Assembly: GCA_022266195.1 (NCBI GenBank)
Contig: WHVY01000011.1
Location: 1,054,001-1,118,000, forward strand
Reading direction: 5' to 3'
DNA length: 64,000 nucleotides
DNA from: Tetranychus cinnabarinus
Taxonomy: Eukaryota > Arthropoda > Arachnida > Trombidiformes > Tetranychidae
In this document: positions 47,901 to 61,600 of the stretch, in pieces
Layout of the letters: every line of letters starts with the position of its first letter
Numbering within the stretch: position 1 is the first letter of the stretch
Program-made: the position numbers and the translations under genes
Notes under the pieces: generated by a model
Databases searched by the model: none
The model's input: only the letters and a program-made list of their open reading frames with translations
What the model was told of the DNA's origin: nothing

Positions 47901-50900
47901 TCCCAGTCGATTCGATATGATATAATACCAGCAATGTATTATTAGATATATTATTAGATTCATGTAGTGTTGGTGAAAAGGAAAAGTAAAAAAGAAGCAA
48001 ATAAGTTTCATGTGATTTCACGAAACAAGAATCCAATTCTTATTGAATAACAAGTTGAAATCAATTTTAATCAATTGTCTTCACCAAACGATAACAAATT
48101 CAAAAACATTGTAACACATTTGATAAATCGAGGGTTAATTTTTATTCAACACTTTTAACCTTAAATTTATTCCTTTACCATTTAATGGATGCAAGAAAAG
48201 AAAAATGTATTTCAATGAAAGAATTTCACAATCTGAACCTGAATCCCATGCACCTTCCATCTTGTTATCTCTATATTTTGACTTTTTTCATTCACTTATT
48301 TGTTGTTGAGAAACATGAAACCAGTCATGGAAAGTGCATGAACCAATTCAACACCAGATTGTCTTACCATATTCTTGCTGTTCAAAAGTTACATGAATGG
48401 ATATAATAAAATCAGAATTGAAAGTGAATTCAATTGAAGTTTTAAAGTAAAGAAGAGAAAAAAATTTCTTTTACTTTTCTTTTCAATTTTACTTGTCGAG
48501 TTGCTCTTCATATTACCTTTTGGTGTTTCATGAAAAACTATTATCATTGTGATGACAGTGATGAATGAAGGCTTACAGGGAAGAAAGGTTTGTTTGGTTA
48601 AAGAGAAAATTTTGATCGATTGTTGGCACTCATTGTAAACATTATCAGAAATTTAATTAACGTCAAGATTAATTAACAGTCGACAGAAAACAATGAAATA
48701 TTGAGCGGATTAACTTGAGATGTTCAACAATTAACACTGTATTGACACACAAACAGAGTAACAGCTAACCAGATTTATCATTAATCAGTAGATTAGGAAG
48801 GATGAAGAGAAATGTTGAGAAATTGTTTACAAATGGAAAAGGATTGACAAGTTAATTAACTAATTGAATTGTGATTTGCCTAATGATTCAAGATTTCGTT
48901 CTGCAATTTGACACAATTATCAAGACAATTAATGAGACTTTAGACCTTTGACATCAAAAAGCAATAAATTTCCCCAATTTTCCATTTCGTTTCTTCCAAG
49001 TTTGAGTCCAAAAACTCTAGCAGCTTCAAGAGGCGAATGTCGATGACTATTAAACAACCATGAACGCTCGACCTAGCAAAAGATCAAGAAACACATTGAA
49101 TGAACTCGAATATAATGATCAAGAACAGCGACAAGAAAAATTACTAGAAAGTGGAAAAGAGCAAGAACAAGACAAATGCCAAGTTTACATTTAAAATTTA
49201 ATTTTTGGGAATTTTCGTTTATGTTTTTGTTTTCTGTATATTTTGTTATTCATTTGTAATTCACATAAAATTTTTGATTAGAAAATAAATTTTTCATGCA
49301 AAAAATCTCTTAAATTTTTGTATATAATTGTATCGACAAATTTCGTTTATAAAAAAAGCGAGAATTTCGATCATCCACAAAAGCGAAACGTTTGTGCGCT
49401 TGTGGTGACCTGGAAGTTTGATGTACGCTGGTTCACTGGGAATGCTTCTTTACTTTTATGGTTTTATTGCATTGGAAATGAGGAAAAGTTGGATTCGAAT
49501 GTTCATTTTTGCCAGATTTTTTCCACTTGAACAAATTTCGTGATTCATCTGAATTGTATCTGAGATTATTCAGTTTGTATTGCAACTGAATGACTATTTA
49601 TTATCTGTTCGTGAATATTACCAGATTTGCATGAATGACTATTGATGGATTATCACTTGAGCCTGGTTAACAATGAAAAATTAAGTTGAACAAGGTATTG
49701 AAGAAGCGATCGTTAAGATCACTGTTCCTGCTAACTAAACTGAATCCTTCAACACTTGATTGGATCCGAATGACAATAAGATTCCAGTTTGAAGATTGGT
49801 TTCATGTTTGGTTGGTTATTATTGTAAAAGTGTTATCCTTGGTTAGTTAAACATTTGGCCAATGGTCACTTCAGTCTTATCACAATTTATCCTTCAGTTG
49901 ACTGAATGATGGGAAACAAAGAATCCTTTCTTATCTACCTTTTAATAATAGTATTGTTTGTAACGTAATACAAATCACAAAGGAATAAGAGTTTGAAACT
50001 CATTTCAAGTAGAGAAAGATGGAAAGAGAACAAGTCAGGCAAGTTCAACTGAAATGAAATGAAAGTGGACTCAGTCCAGGAGGCAAAAACATTAAACATC
50101 AACATCAACAAATAACAACATTCATCTGTTCACTAGGTAGACCATTAGTCAACTGTCAAATGAGAAGTTAGTTAAAAAACTAAACATTGATTTCTTTTGA
50201 TTGCTGTCTTTTCTCATTGGTAACAAACCCTTAACAAATTCAACAAAACCAGAAAAAAGGTGATAAAATAAGGTCAGATGAAAGGAGAGGTCAATGAAGT
50301 TTCAATGAATAGTCAAGGAAAATGGTAAATGTTTAAATCATCCAACTTAAGATTGAATTGTAATTTTTCTTTTATCTCTCGAGTACAGATTGTAATTAAA
50401 TAGCTAACATTTCATTATCTTTAACTTTTCCTCAATAAACGGATATAATAAATACAAGACTATTCAGCTAGAAAGTGCAAGCGTTTCATCGTGAATGAGC
50501 TCGCAGCAAATAATCACACAGAATTTTTTCCCCTTCTGTAGCTTCGATGACACTTATCTATCTTTCTGGGAAAACGACAATATTATTGCATGATGAACAA
50601 CCTTTGCTTTTTTTGTTTGCGAAGTGAAGTCGTGAGGGAGATTTGAAGTCATCTTGTCTAACGTTAACCTTAGCTTGATCAATCAGACGATTGATTTGGG
50701 TCAAAATGGCTTATTCATATTGTTGATAATTAAATAGTCTTCGAGTCACTTCTTAATTAAGTAACTCAGCAACTGATTTACAAGTAGTTATTTGATTATT
50801 GCCAAAACTATCAAGCTACAATTTACCTTAGCACATCTCACTAAATCCCCAGAAGAGTATAAAACAACTCGAACCACCGTACTCGGTATCGGAATCAACC

Positions 50901-53179
50901 ATGACGATGGAGTTTTTGCTTTCCATAAAAAATGGACATGTAAATGAAAAATAGCTCAATGACGCTTTTGCTCATTTGAGCTGATCATAAATGTTATAAT
51001 GATGCACATCAAGTCAAATTGAGTTTCAATAATAATGAATGATAATGAGCAAAACCCCAATAATCAACTAACTGAGAGTTGCAACTCAAGTCTTGTATGA
51101 TAATCAAATAAATGCAATAAACTAATTAGCAATCATTGGCAAATTCAATTTTCTGTCAATGTTAGTCTTACCATTTTTTGTCACAATCCAAAACCTTCAC
51201 AGAGTTAGTTGTTTATTTTTAGCAAATTTTCACACAATTTGAATCACATTACGGATTATTAGAGGTTTATTACATTTTTTACTTGCCTGATCCTTCAATA
51301 TGTTTCTCGGTGCTTAGATGAATATTTTGTTGGCACATTTAGGTTAGGAAAAGAGGAAGATTGTTAGTGAAGCAATAACAATACAATTTACTTTCAATGT
51401 TTCAGATTGTTATATTATTTAATTGGATGAGTAAACATTAAATCAAAGCCAAAAAGGAAACACAGAGTCAATGCAAGATAAGAAGGTTTATTTATAATAA
51501 TAATACAATTATCATCTACTTATCATGATATTAAGAATATAATTCTCTATTTACCTTTTAATAATATTTTCCCATCTCATCATTATCTCTCTGTCTCAGT
51601 GAACAATATTTAGATTGATGATTGATTCAAATTTAACCATTAAGATAATCATTCAAGTTTCATGATACAATCTAATCTTGTAAGCTTCAATCGGATTGAA
51701 TTTTGATGTAAACAATTTTGACCCATTTAAAGGTGCACAAAAGATGAACCCAAAATAAAGTCCCAAATGGCCAAGAATTGAGGTTCAATGAATTACCAGA
51801 AGAAAAATAAAAACGTCAACGAAAATTGAAACATATTCATTGAATGAACAAACGATTGCAGATTAAATTCCCATATGGAATGGAGTAAAAAACAGAAGCA
51901 CAATACAGATTAAAGTTAATTTTGATAAATGATCAACAATTTTTATCTCCATCTCGATTATCCTGAACAGTGAAAATTGTGAAGAGAAAAAAATTAACCT
52001 TTTCTCATTATCACATTAATCTCACCTTTCATTTTGAAAAATTCATCAAGAAATTCATTTTCTCTGCACAATCATGGTTCAGATTCACAACATTCTGAAT
52101 GATTACTTGTATTCATTTCTCTTCATCATGTTTCTTTTCCCCTGAATGACCCTTGAATACTTGCATTATAGCCAAAGCTCATTGTCATCGAGTTGATGAT
52201 TGGTTCAACTTGAACTCTCCTGAGATCAATTATTCCAGAAAACAAAAGGAAATGAACTTTGATGAGTTTTACTGGCGAATTGTTGATATCAATTGTTATC
52301 AAGTGATGAAACAAATTAACGTAAAACCAACAAAAAACTTGTTCATTCATTTCGGAATCCATTATGCATATTAGATCTTTGTTTCTGGAAACAAATTGGC
52401 GAAAAGAATGTTTCATCGAAAGAATCAATTTTCAGAAACAGATAATTCTGCAATTTTTGGAATAATTCAGATGCAATGAATTTGCATGCAATTTTCAATT
52501 TTTTACAATTCAATATGGAAATAGAGTTTGGCAGAAAATTAAATGAACAATTTGTCTTTATTCAATTTACATTGTTTCCTTTAATGTAACAAAACATTTA
52601 TCAAAACGTTTACTTCAAAATTACATTCAAATTTTTGCCTTCAAATTGAACCAAATTGATCAATCGTTTATCTTGAGTTCAACTGAACTTGTTGAGCGAA
52701 CATGGAATATTTAGAAATTTTTTCATTCATTTTTTATTCTGCTAATTGCTGGCAAATCAACAGCAGCATGAAATCAAATTAAATGGATAAGTAAATAACA
52801 ATAGAAAAAGTAAAATGTGAATCACGAAAAGTAATTTTTCATTCAAGATCAATGTTGGAGCTGTGTCTATGATTGAATAAAGTATTGCGTTGATGAAATT
52901 GCATTTATGAACATTTAACTGAAATGTTTCTTTGCTTATCTAGACTTATGTTGCCGACATTTTTATATCGCAAAGTTGGAAGGATCATCGACTCAAGATT
53001 CCCGATGAACTGACCAACACGTCATCCAACTATCGACTGTTGCCGTTGAAATGGCTCGACTACATGTGGCGTCCAGACAGCTTCTTCAAGAATGCAAAGC
53101 AAGTTAAATTTCAAGAGATGACAATTCCAAATCATTATATCTGGCTTTATTCGGATAAACGGATTCTTTACATGGTCAA
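35944..53179 (+). CDS. Cys-loop ligand-gated chloride channel subunit, histamine-gated (HisCl/ort)-like, 5' part
   Basis: Cys-loop anion channels of this type mediate fast inhibitory transmission. Four exons join in phase: 35944-36068, 36149-36222, 41670-41737, 52944-53179. Exon 1 encodes a start Met and a hydrophobic stretch (VYFVKIIYILQFLSTQMLPF) that fits a signal peptide. Exon 2 contains ILPPQYDNLQPPKENG. Exon 3 gives KPTVVRFHVWVLSIDSID. Exon 4 gives TYVADIFISQSWKDHRLKIP, then LDYMWRPDSFFKNAKQVKF and TIPNHYIWLYSDKRILYMVK. These are the first half of the extracellular ligand-binding domain. YRLLP-MWRPDSFFKNAK and TIPNHY resemble insect HisCl/Ort most closely from memory; a pH-sensitive channel (pHCl) is the main alternative. 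The Cys-loop, transmembrane segments and C-terminus were not found up to 64000 and probably lie beyond. Introns of 5.4 and 11.2 kb contrast with the short ones left of 34296. Confidence 0.8.
36223..41669 (+). other. Large channel-gene intron 2
   Basis: 5.4 kb of AT-rich intron. Positions 36940-37560 are a degenerate low-complexity tract with recurrent GAAAATTCTGA/ATTTTCA-like words, which generates spurious Phe-rich minus-strand frames. A 52-codon frame occurs at 40205-40363. No other gene is identified. Confidence 0.55.
40205..40363 (+). other. Small open frame in the intron (52 codons), unassigned
   Basis: Begins MNFSMTETVGLTLSPNEL and ends LLDISPD. The composition looks protein-like (balanced acidic and hydrophobic residues, PPKEL motif), unlike the surrounding Phe/Asn/Lys noise. 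AATAAA follows at 40418-40423. It could be a retrocopy fragment or a small nested gene. I do not recognise it. Confidence 0.3.
45771..46002 (-). other. Candidate nested first exon on the minus strand
   Basis: An open frame of 77 codons beginning MSQGVSCDSKSLHPDIL, rich in Glu/Lys/Leu (SLESYIKEIENPSEGQ, ELENWEKERDIYLAYIDG). This has the look of a coiled-coil protein rather than noise. It ends at a good donor (G|GTAGGT at 45770). No convincing second exon was found to the left. If real it is a gene nested in the channel intron on the opposite strand. Confidence 0.3.
49060..49194 (+). other. Small charged open frame (44 codons)
   Basis: Begins MNARPSKRSRNTLNEL and is Gln/Glu/Lys-rich to its stop. 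AATAAA follows at 49284-49289. It may be a remnant or chance; no family is recognised. Confidence 0.2.
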
Positions 53180-55737
53180 GTAAGCAAACCTTTCAAATTC
53201 AAACTTGAGTAAAATATGATAATATTCAAAAGCTAAATCCTTTGCTAATTGATTATGTAAATCAAGGCGAATTGTGAATTTCAATCGAACTTGCAAATCC
53301 AGAGAATCAACCGATTTAAATAATTTTAATATTTTTTGTCAAACCTTTGGAATTGGCAATTGATTTGGAGACTAAGAAAAGGTTATTTTGATGAAAAGAT
53401 AAAATATGCTGATTCAATTAATTTATTCATTTTTACAAATATAACAAGCTTAATCAGTGAATATAAATTTTGGTTCAGCAATTTATTGAACTTTTCATGG
53501 TAAAATATTGTTCATCACTTTACATCACTTTTCATCAAACACATTTTGTTGAGAAAAAAAGTTTGATTGAATTTGTTGATCAATTTTCCGATCATCAAGC
53601 AGAATGACCATTGGATGGCCATTCAAATGTTCAGTCAATTTAACCATTATCAAGATGCAATAATGCTTGTTCATGATGATGATGTTTCATTTGGAAAACA
53701 AGTTAACGTTTTTATTCAATAGAAGAGATTGTTCATGTTGACCAAAAGGCTGAGTTTTATAACTGATAACACCAGCAAATAACATGAGATGGTAAATACT
53801 CGAGTATTTACGTTATGTTTTTGCTTAACCATTATCTTGATTGTTATCCTCTAAATATTGCCTGGTAATGATTCTGATGTTTCAATTTGCATGCCTTCAG
53901 ATTGATGCTTTTACTGAGTAAAGATTAAATTTTGATCAAATTGTTACATCAACATGTATTTAGAGGCTTCTATTTTTAGCTTGTTGGAATTGTTTCACAT
54001 GGATTGATGATTGGAAAATGTTGATGATATCATCATTGATGAATTATATACTCGATTATATCGAGCAAAGTCTTCGCATGTCAAAAGCGAATCCAACACT
54101 TTTAAAAATCATGTCTCATGAGATGATTAGTTGGAATGAATGTTGTCTTTCGCCCATTTGTTTTGCAGCTAATTGAGTCTGAACAACTTTTATTCTAACA
54201 GTGATACAATAGCAAGCAAAAGGGCGAAAGATCTTTTTAATGCTAAAGAAAATATTACAAAATTCGAAGTCAGTTGCCTTCAACAAGTCAGAAAATTATA
54301 AAAGGTTTCAAGCTATCTTTGGAACGAATATGAATATTTTACGAAAATTAATGATAGTACTTGATTCGTGTTCAAAATGAGCGTCTAGTGTGAAGTGAAA
54401 AAATAAGAAATTTTCACTGATTTTAAAAGAATTAACTTTTAGGTTGAATCAATCAATTTAATGTCCTTTCTAATTGAAATCTTCCAGACGATTTTTCTTG
54501 TTTACTTGTCTCTTGTTACTTTTTGGTCAATCGATAGTTATACAGAATGTAATTATAAAGTTATCAAGAGATAGTAAGAGATTGGATAAAAAATAATAAT
54601 GAACGTTATTATTATTTCTTGTCAAAGATCGTCGTAAGAAGCATGTACAAAAAGGAAGGGAAATGAGAAAATGTTATATGAAAATAAATCTTGAGAATGC
54701 TAATCACATTCGAATTCAAGATATCTTTTCATCACGGAATTTCAGAGCAAAAGGTGAACAAGAAAATGGCAAAATCTCTTCTTTTAGTTCCTCGCGTTTT
54801 AGACTCGAAATCCTGCGCAGTTCAAGTTTGCATCAGAAAATTGTTCATGAATTTTTGTTTCCAATTTGCGATTTCTTTCTGTTCATTGGTGATTAAATAA
54901 GGCATTTGAATCTGAAGTTATAGTTAATTTGAATCTTTAAACTTTTCTCTGATTGAATATATTTGTCTCGTCATTGGATAACAGACTGGGAGTGAAGACT
55001 CCCAGTGAACATAATAAGGTGAGATAATAAGTTTAATAATCTTTGAGGATAATATCAAAGATAACTATCAATAAGACATGCATCATTGTAGTTCATCTTG
55101 TTCAATATCATTTGGAGTAAATGAGTTTTCATTGAGTTTCCATGAGAAGAATATTCAATATTTTGCTCAACAAAAACGGAAGTAAACAGGAATAGAAATT
55201 GATTCCTGTTTTTGTCTGTCAACATGCAAATGCTGATAAACAATGAACAATCAAAGTTGATCATTTCTTAGCAAACAGTTGTGATGAATAGACTTGAAAT
55301 GCTTCATTGAAGATTACCAACCAAGTCGGCAATATTGATCAAGAAAAATGTCTTCTAATGTCTAGTCACCATCTATTTAATCAAATATCAATTCTGCAAT
55401 TTCCTGCCTTCAAATTCAATTTCAACCCTATCATGATATCATGTTAATGAGCATTAAGATGATTCAAAGGTTGTGAAATATTTTTACTTCATGCAATTAC
55501 ATTTTAAAAGTAAAAATGACAGCAAAAAATGTCAAAGTGCAAAACTTGTTCATCGCCTTAAGACTTTGATCAATATCATCAATTATTGATAATTCAATGA
55601 ATCGATTCAAACAGTAAAGTCGAATGCATTGGACTGTCCATTTAAAGATGGTCAGGTTATTTAGTAAATAGAGTATAAACGCTGGTGTATTACACCATAT
55701 TTTTATGACTTGTAAGGATGTCTTTTATTGAGAATCG

Positions 55738-55946
55738 ATGAAAACTGTAAAACAAAAGCAATTACGTGAACAGGAATTTAATTTGGATAAGGATCATAAC
55801 TATGGATCAGAATTGATTGATGTAGTGAAAGGCATCAAAACAATGATGATCCAGTTGCAACTGCAAGTGAATTATACAGCAGAGTTTTGACAAGCTTCAG
55901 ATCAAAAGCTCAAATTGATGCTGATGTAATTGCTGTAGAAATGTAA
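55738..55946 (+). pseudogene. Decayed coding fragment with a frame shift
   Basis: A 50-codon frame (MKTVKQKQLREQEFNLDKDH, later YGSELIDVVKGIK) ends at 55890. From about 55840 the adjacent frame continues sensibly (DDPVATASELYSRVLTSFRS) to a stop at 55944. The two halves read like one protein broken by a one-base shift. The family is not recognised; it may come from a mobile element or a retrocopy. Confidence 0.3.
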
Positions 55947-56954
55947 CCTTTCATTAACTTTGAATTGTGAGTGTTTCATCCGGAATATGAGATATGAGAA
56001 ATTGTATGTCTCCTTTGACATTAAAGAGGGGCCCTGAAAACAGAGGAACAGATACAATAGACGCGAGTGATAACCTGAAAATTTTCTGTTTAATTGAGTT
56101 TATGGTTAAAGGTCAAACCCTCTAAGTTCAATTTCGAACCTATTTATTGGTACTTTAGAGACCAAAAAATGAGTTATTTTGGGGCTACTTCAATGGTATT
56201 ATCCATCTGGGCCTCGAAATGGACTTTGTAATTTGTTCCGACAGGTACACTCTAGTTGAAGGGATTTTACGCTGAGTTAAAGTTCAACGAAAATTAAATC
56301 TATATCTGTTCCTAAGCTTCAAAATTTTCTTACACAGTGCTGTCGATTGCGGCCAAAATTGAACAAAAGTTCCATATAAATAAAAAATCCTTTGCGTAAA
56401 ATGTTATCTAAATCATATTAAGTAATTATAAATACAAACACGGATACAAATGATGATGCTGTACATATCCTTTTGCATAAGCCCAGCTTATCGCAATCTT
56501 TTTCTCTACAATAAAAACACATAAGGATTTAGCATAAAGATACCAGATCATATGTTGCATAATTAATGGTTTCAATGCAGTAACTCCACGTCTAATCTGT
56601 TTTTGCTGCAGAATCTCTGTGGCTCATTTATTCAACATTCCCCCATTCTCCGTTCAAATCATCCGGGTTGCGGAGACGTTTCATGTATTACAAGATCGAC
56701 AGCTTATAACAAATCTGGCAACAATATTCTTCAGCTTCAGCCAAGTTAAACAATGAACTTGATCAATATCATAAAAGTCCACTTCTTCTGGTTGTTGCAC
56801 CTAAATATTTTCAGTAACAGGAGTATAGACAAGAACAGCTACATCTCCATGGTCCTATCTTTGATTACGCACCAATTATTGTTACAACTGGTCTCGGTTG
56901 TCCATTAGCATCAAAGAATTGCGATTCAAAAATGACTTCTCGTGGTCTTCTCTA

Positions 56955-57212
56955 TCAATTAGTCACGGCATAATAATTTGGAATGTACTGTTCATCATAG
57001 TCTGAATCTATCGAAGATACTTGAACCCGGTTCAAGAAAATCACCAAACCCAATATTATAAAATATTCACACAAAATAATTACAAAGAAGTATTCTTGGA
57101 ATTCAAAGAACAAAGAGTCTTGACTTAGAGCTGCTGTTTGAACTCTGTTCAAAATCTCAAATTTCAAAATAAGTTCTCGTAGACTAATGTATTGTAAAGG
57201 TTTGAACAGCAC
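56955..57212 (-). pseudogene. Remnant frame with a membrane-like segment
   Basis: An 85-codon minus-strand frame contains a hydrophobic run (EYFFVIILCEYFIILGLVIF) followed by an acidic tail. Just past its stop, readable sequence resumes (PREVIFESQFFDANGQPRP, about 56880-56945) before further stops. It looks like a decayed gene. The origin is unknown. Confidence 0.25.
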
Positions 57213-58134
57213 TACAGTTAAAGTTTAAGTAAATAGTGGGCCCTCAAACTTGGGTTAACGAGATAAGATTAAGACACATATAATAGGAATTTGAGCATGG
57301 TGTTTCCGATATTTGGCGTTTTCAATTACCATGGCTGTGGATAATTAGCCTGTAGTTCTACAGTTTAACACTCTAGTTCTATATACATGTATAGTTGATA
57401 TATCCAAAAAAATAAAAAATTCGAAACAATGTTTATTTGGTAATTATTATCTACTATAGTCTATTTGCTAATTAGCTTATCGATGATGATTGGGGTAGTG
57501 ATGCTTATTGTAAAGCAAAGCTAAATGATAATATAGAGAAAGCAAATTACTAGCAAATGATTTAACAAAAGAAGAAAACTTATTCATTACTATTATCGAA
57601 GCGAAAGGTCAAATAATTCAGTTTTAAATGAACGACTAAGCAAAGTTGAATTAAATACCAGAAAGTTAAATCAATTATAATAGTAACGAAACAAATTGAA
57701 CCAGAAACAAGCTGTATTTACAATCGAGTTGAATAACTATCATCCTGTTGGAAGCAGAGTCGAACCAAAAACGACAGCAAATGATTTTAAATGTAGATCA
57801 AAAAGTTAGCTCGTAAATACAGGCAACGAAATGCAGAGAAAGTGGATCAAAAGACTGAAATGAGAGCAATGAAAACTTACCACAAAATAAAGTCTGAATT
57901 TTGTCAACAGCACTTAACCAAACTTGGACGACTAAAACATTTCGCTGAACTTATTTCACGTAATGTCACAAAATTAATTTTAATACTAAGAGGGAAATCC
58001 AGGAAAAGAATGCAATCAAGAAATCATACAGTCAAATGAAACTATGCGATCACATCGAGGAACCACGGCCAACACCTTACAAATACATCGAGGGAAAGTT
58101 CGTTTTTTCTGCCACCCAAGTAAATAGTTACTAT

Positions 58135-58610
58135 TGTGACCTTAGGGGGCATCCGTAAGGGGAACACACCTCAACCTTCCCTCTCCTTCAACCAATCACA
58201 TTTCTTGCTCTAGATGATGTAAATTAAATCAAAAACAACTCAAACCAAGTCATTTCCTTTTCTTTTTTTGTAGTATAAAAAGGTCATGTAAAATTAGAAA
58301 AACAGTTAGTTAACTTTTCCATGTTTGCCAGTCAATCTTTCACCCCAAACTGAAACTGATTGTTGAATACTTCCAATCGACTTAGTCTTGCCTTCATCTT
58401 ACTTCTCAATTCCATCTTTGTACCGTATCACCAACAGTGTTAGCGCAAATCATTCAATAAACTAAAACTCATTTAATTACTCGGGTAACTCGTTTACCTC
58501 TGGTGTATCTGATACTTCTGTTCCAAAAGTTTATATTACTTTACTACTAGCAGAGTCTCAGAACACGAACAAACTCTGGGTAGTGTTTCCGCTCTCTTAT
58601 CCCTAATGAA
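58135..58610 (+). mobile_element. Possible solo LTR of a retrotransposon
   Basis: It begins TGTGACCTTAGGGGGCATCC, a Ty3-type LTR-like start, after a sharp change in composition. It contains a CCAAT box (58192-58196), a TATA box TATAAAAA (58274-58281) and AATAAA (58456-58461) in the order expected for an LTR. A plausible end is the CA near 58613. I could not find a second LTR, a clear primer-binding site or a target-site duplication, so the boundaries and the call are tentative. Confidence 0.35.
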
Positions 58611-61600
58611 ACACTGACATATGGATAGATAAACTAATTAGCTGATTTTTTGCCTTCTAACATATCTTTTTGCAATTTTACCTAAATGAAATTGTTAATT
58701 GTAATTATTTCTAGTTGTATTGTAGAGACTGGTTGTCTACCCCTTGTAAGTAATGGCTGACAATAAGGACAATAAAGACAATTGTAACGTCAGCCATTTT
58801 TAAGTAGCTTTCCTGAAGCTTCATCAGATAGTCTCATTTCCGAAGTGGAAAGCATATTTTGATGGTAAGCCCATGCTAACGTCCAAGAAGTCTTCGCAAA
58901 TTCCATTATATTTTAGTCAAATGTAAATCTATCAATGAGAGCCTCAGAGCTACGATTCCGGATCGAGCTGGCTTTTTTTGGTACAGATGTTGGTTCAATT
59001 ATAGGAATGGACTATACGGTTCTGGGAACCCGCCATACACTACGACAGCATCAATTTGGACACCTTGTTTTTGAGTAGCCCTACACTAGATCAGTGTGTA
59101 ACTTAATTGAATTTAGTTATCTTTTAGAGTTTAAGTGCAGTGCAAAGCTCTTAAATTACCCATATTCAGAGTTCGGAGGTATAGTAACTATTGCTTTATC
59201 GTTTTGATTACAAAAAAAAGAATAAACAGAGCCAAGAACAAGAACAGCGCAATGATGGAAAAAATTGGAGACAACCAGAATTTCGATTCAAAACAGAAAG
59301 CACACTTAATAACTTTTCGTATTAAAAGATGAAAGATAAAAACATTTGACTACTATTTTATCGGAATCTTGATTTTCGATTTATGCGCACCCATATCCAC
59401 GATCCATACATTGCAACTTCTGGGAAAATAAGAATTAAATCGATCGAATTAGCTCGCATGAGCTTTCAAAAATTTGACTAAACGTTTGAACAAAATTGTT
59501 CAAATAGGAGCTTACGAAATGAAAAATCTTCCCTGGTATTACAAGTGTAATGTTGCTATCTGCTTGAAATCCTTAATTGAGAAGCTGGCAAAGAAATTGT
59601 TAACTGAGCAAAATTTACCATGAATTTGATTTTGAATTGCAAATGAAATTTGATTTTAAAATGACTTAGTTGATCTTAAAACAATAAAAGTGAAACCGGA
59701 AACTTGTAATCAACTTGATAAATAAATAAGGAAATGATTATTTCCCTTTTACAACAATTTTGTTTCTTCTGTTTCAAGTTTCACTCTGTTTTTCGTTCAA
59801 TGGTCAATTTTGAGCGGTCCAGATGAGAAACTGATGATACGTGATGATGAGTTAATGATTGTCAAGCATCAGGATAAAGAGTTGCTCTTGAAGGAGAAAA
59901 CAGAAGATATCATTATTACATCTTGAGACAGTAGCACCGGTTATCCCCTATCAGCATCCCTGCTTATCTTCATTAATCACAATGAACGGACTCTCATTGC
60001 TCTTCCTTTTTCATCATTATTATTTATCTTCTCCTTCAAGATCTTGTTATATAATATCATCATTTTTATCGTTATTCATAAATAGTCAAGTTGGTGCAAC
60101 TGAATCAGCTAAAAATGAGATATTTTATTGGATTTGTGAAAATTGTTGAAAGTTGAACAGTTTTACAGATGAAATGACTTTTGATTTTGATATTTACAAA
60201 CATCATTTCATAAACATTCAAACGACAATTGAAGTTGAGCTTGGATAATAATCATGCTTTAAGGTTCGATTGGTTCAAAATTCATGAAAATTTAGATTAA
60301 GATGGATGATTGGTCAATGAGAAAGCTGAAGTGCTGTCTGGTTTAATAAAGGAATCAAAATTTACTTCAGTAAAGCTTGAAAGTAAATGAAAATTGATGT
60401 TTTTCCAGAAATTGTCTCATCTTTTTTGTTCTACAAATTTTGACAGCAAAATGACCCTTTAATTCAAAATTATGACCTTCTATCAGTCACTTACATCCGG
60501 TTGAAAATGTGCAAAATTCCCATTTCATTCGATCATGAATACTGAAGTCGTCAACCATTCTTTTCAAATAATCATGAGATTTACAATTGTGGACAAAAGA
60601 TTTATTATTCTTTATTTATTATTTACTCCAAAAATTTCTGTATATTCATCTTTAAATTCGAAATAGTTTACTCTCAACCATTGAGCTTGTTCTTGTTCTC
60701 GACACGTTCTGATGCAAGAAGATCTGTTATGAACGAGAAATCGAATGGTACAATATTTTCATGGAATTAAAAAGATTTCTCCGAACTAAGAGCGATATGT
60801 TTGCTATGAATACTCAAGATAACTGTTAATGGGAATCGTTTCGGAATCATTCACATTCAAATAGCAGAATCATATTGACTTTTGATCACATTTAAGTTTA
60901 TTTCAGAAATCTTCTTATTTTAGACAAGCCTGTGTAGCATCAGAAGCACATGTTTATCAAAAGCTTTTCCAAAATTTCTATGCGATTTGACATTTCTAGA
61001 GAAGGTAAAATGATTGAACAAAGCAACTTGTGCATTGTGATGAAGATATAAAACGTGGAACACAGATGATGCTGATTTAAGCAGGGAATATAGTAAGGAT
61101 AGATTAAATGAATAATCCAGTATTCGTGGAATGAATACAGGGTTATTTGTTTGCCAATAAAATCAATTTGCATCTGTTTTAATCCGTGATTCCTCTGCTT
61201 TTCAACTACACTTACAGAGAAGTTTAAATTTTCAATTATGAGTATTTATGGATCGTTAAAGTTTTTATTCAGTATGTTCATGGATGCTCCCCAATGAACA
61301 GAAGTTTATTTAGACGCCTTTGGGCAGAATATTCACTCATCAGGACTCAATTGCTGAAAGGGGTAATACTCTGACATCCTCTGAGTCAATTAACAGCAAA
61401 TTGATTCAAAACTAAAATTTGTAAATTGGATTTATTTATGGATTCAAGTCTTTCTTGAAAATGAATATCTAATTGAAATTGGAAAGAAGAAAATTTTATT
61501 GAGATTTGTCGAACTAGTTTTGTGTGAAGATAATAGTAAGTTCGTTCTGGACATGGAAGCATATTATTAGCAATTATTAATAGTTGCACATTTAGTGAAA

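Larger units (their letters stand above)
41738..52943 (+). other. Very large channel-gene intron 3
   Basis: 11.2 kb without a recognised gene. It includes candidate open frames on both strands (44070-44372 minus, 45771-46002 minus, 49060-49194 plus) of uncertain status, and otherwise AT-rich single-copy-looking sequence. Confidence 0.5.

Noticed and set aside
41670..53179. Glutamate-gated (GluCl) or GABA (Rdl) channel
   Set aside because: MWRPDSFFKNAK and TIPNHYIWLY fit the HisCl/pHCl branch better. Without the transmembrane part the choice between HisCl and pHCl stays open.
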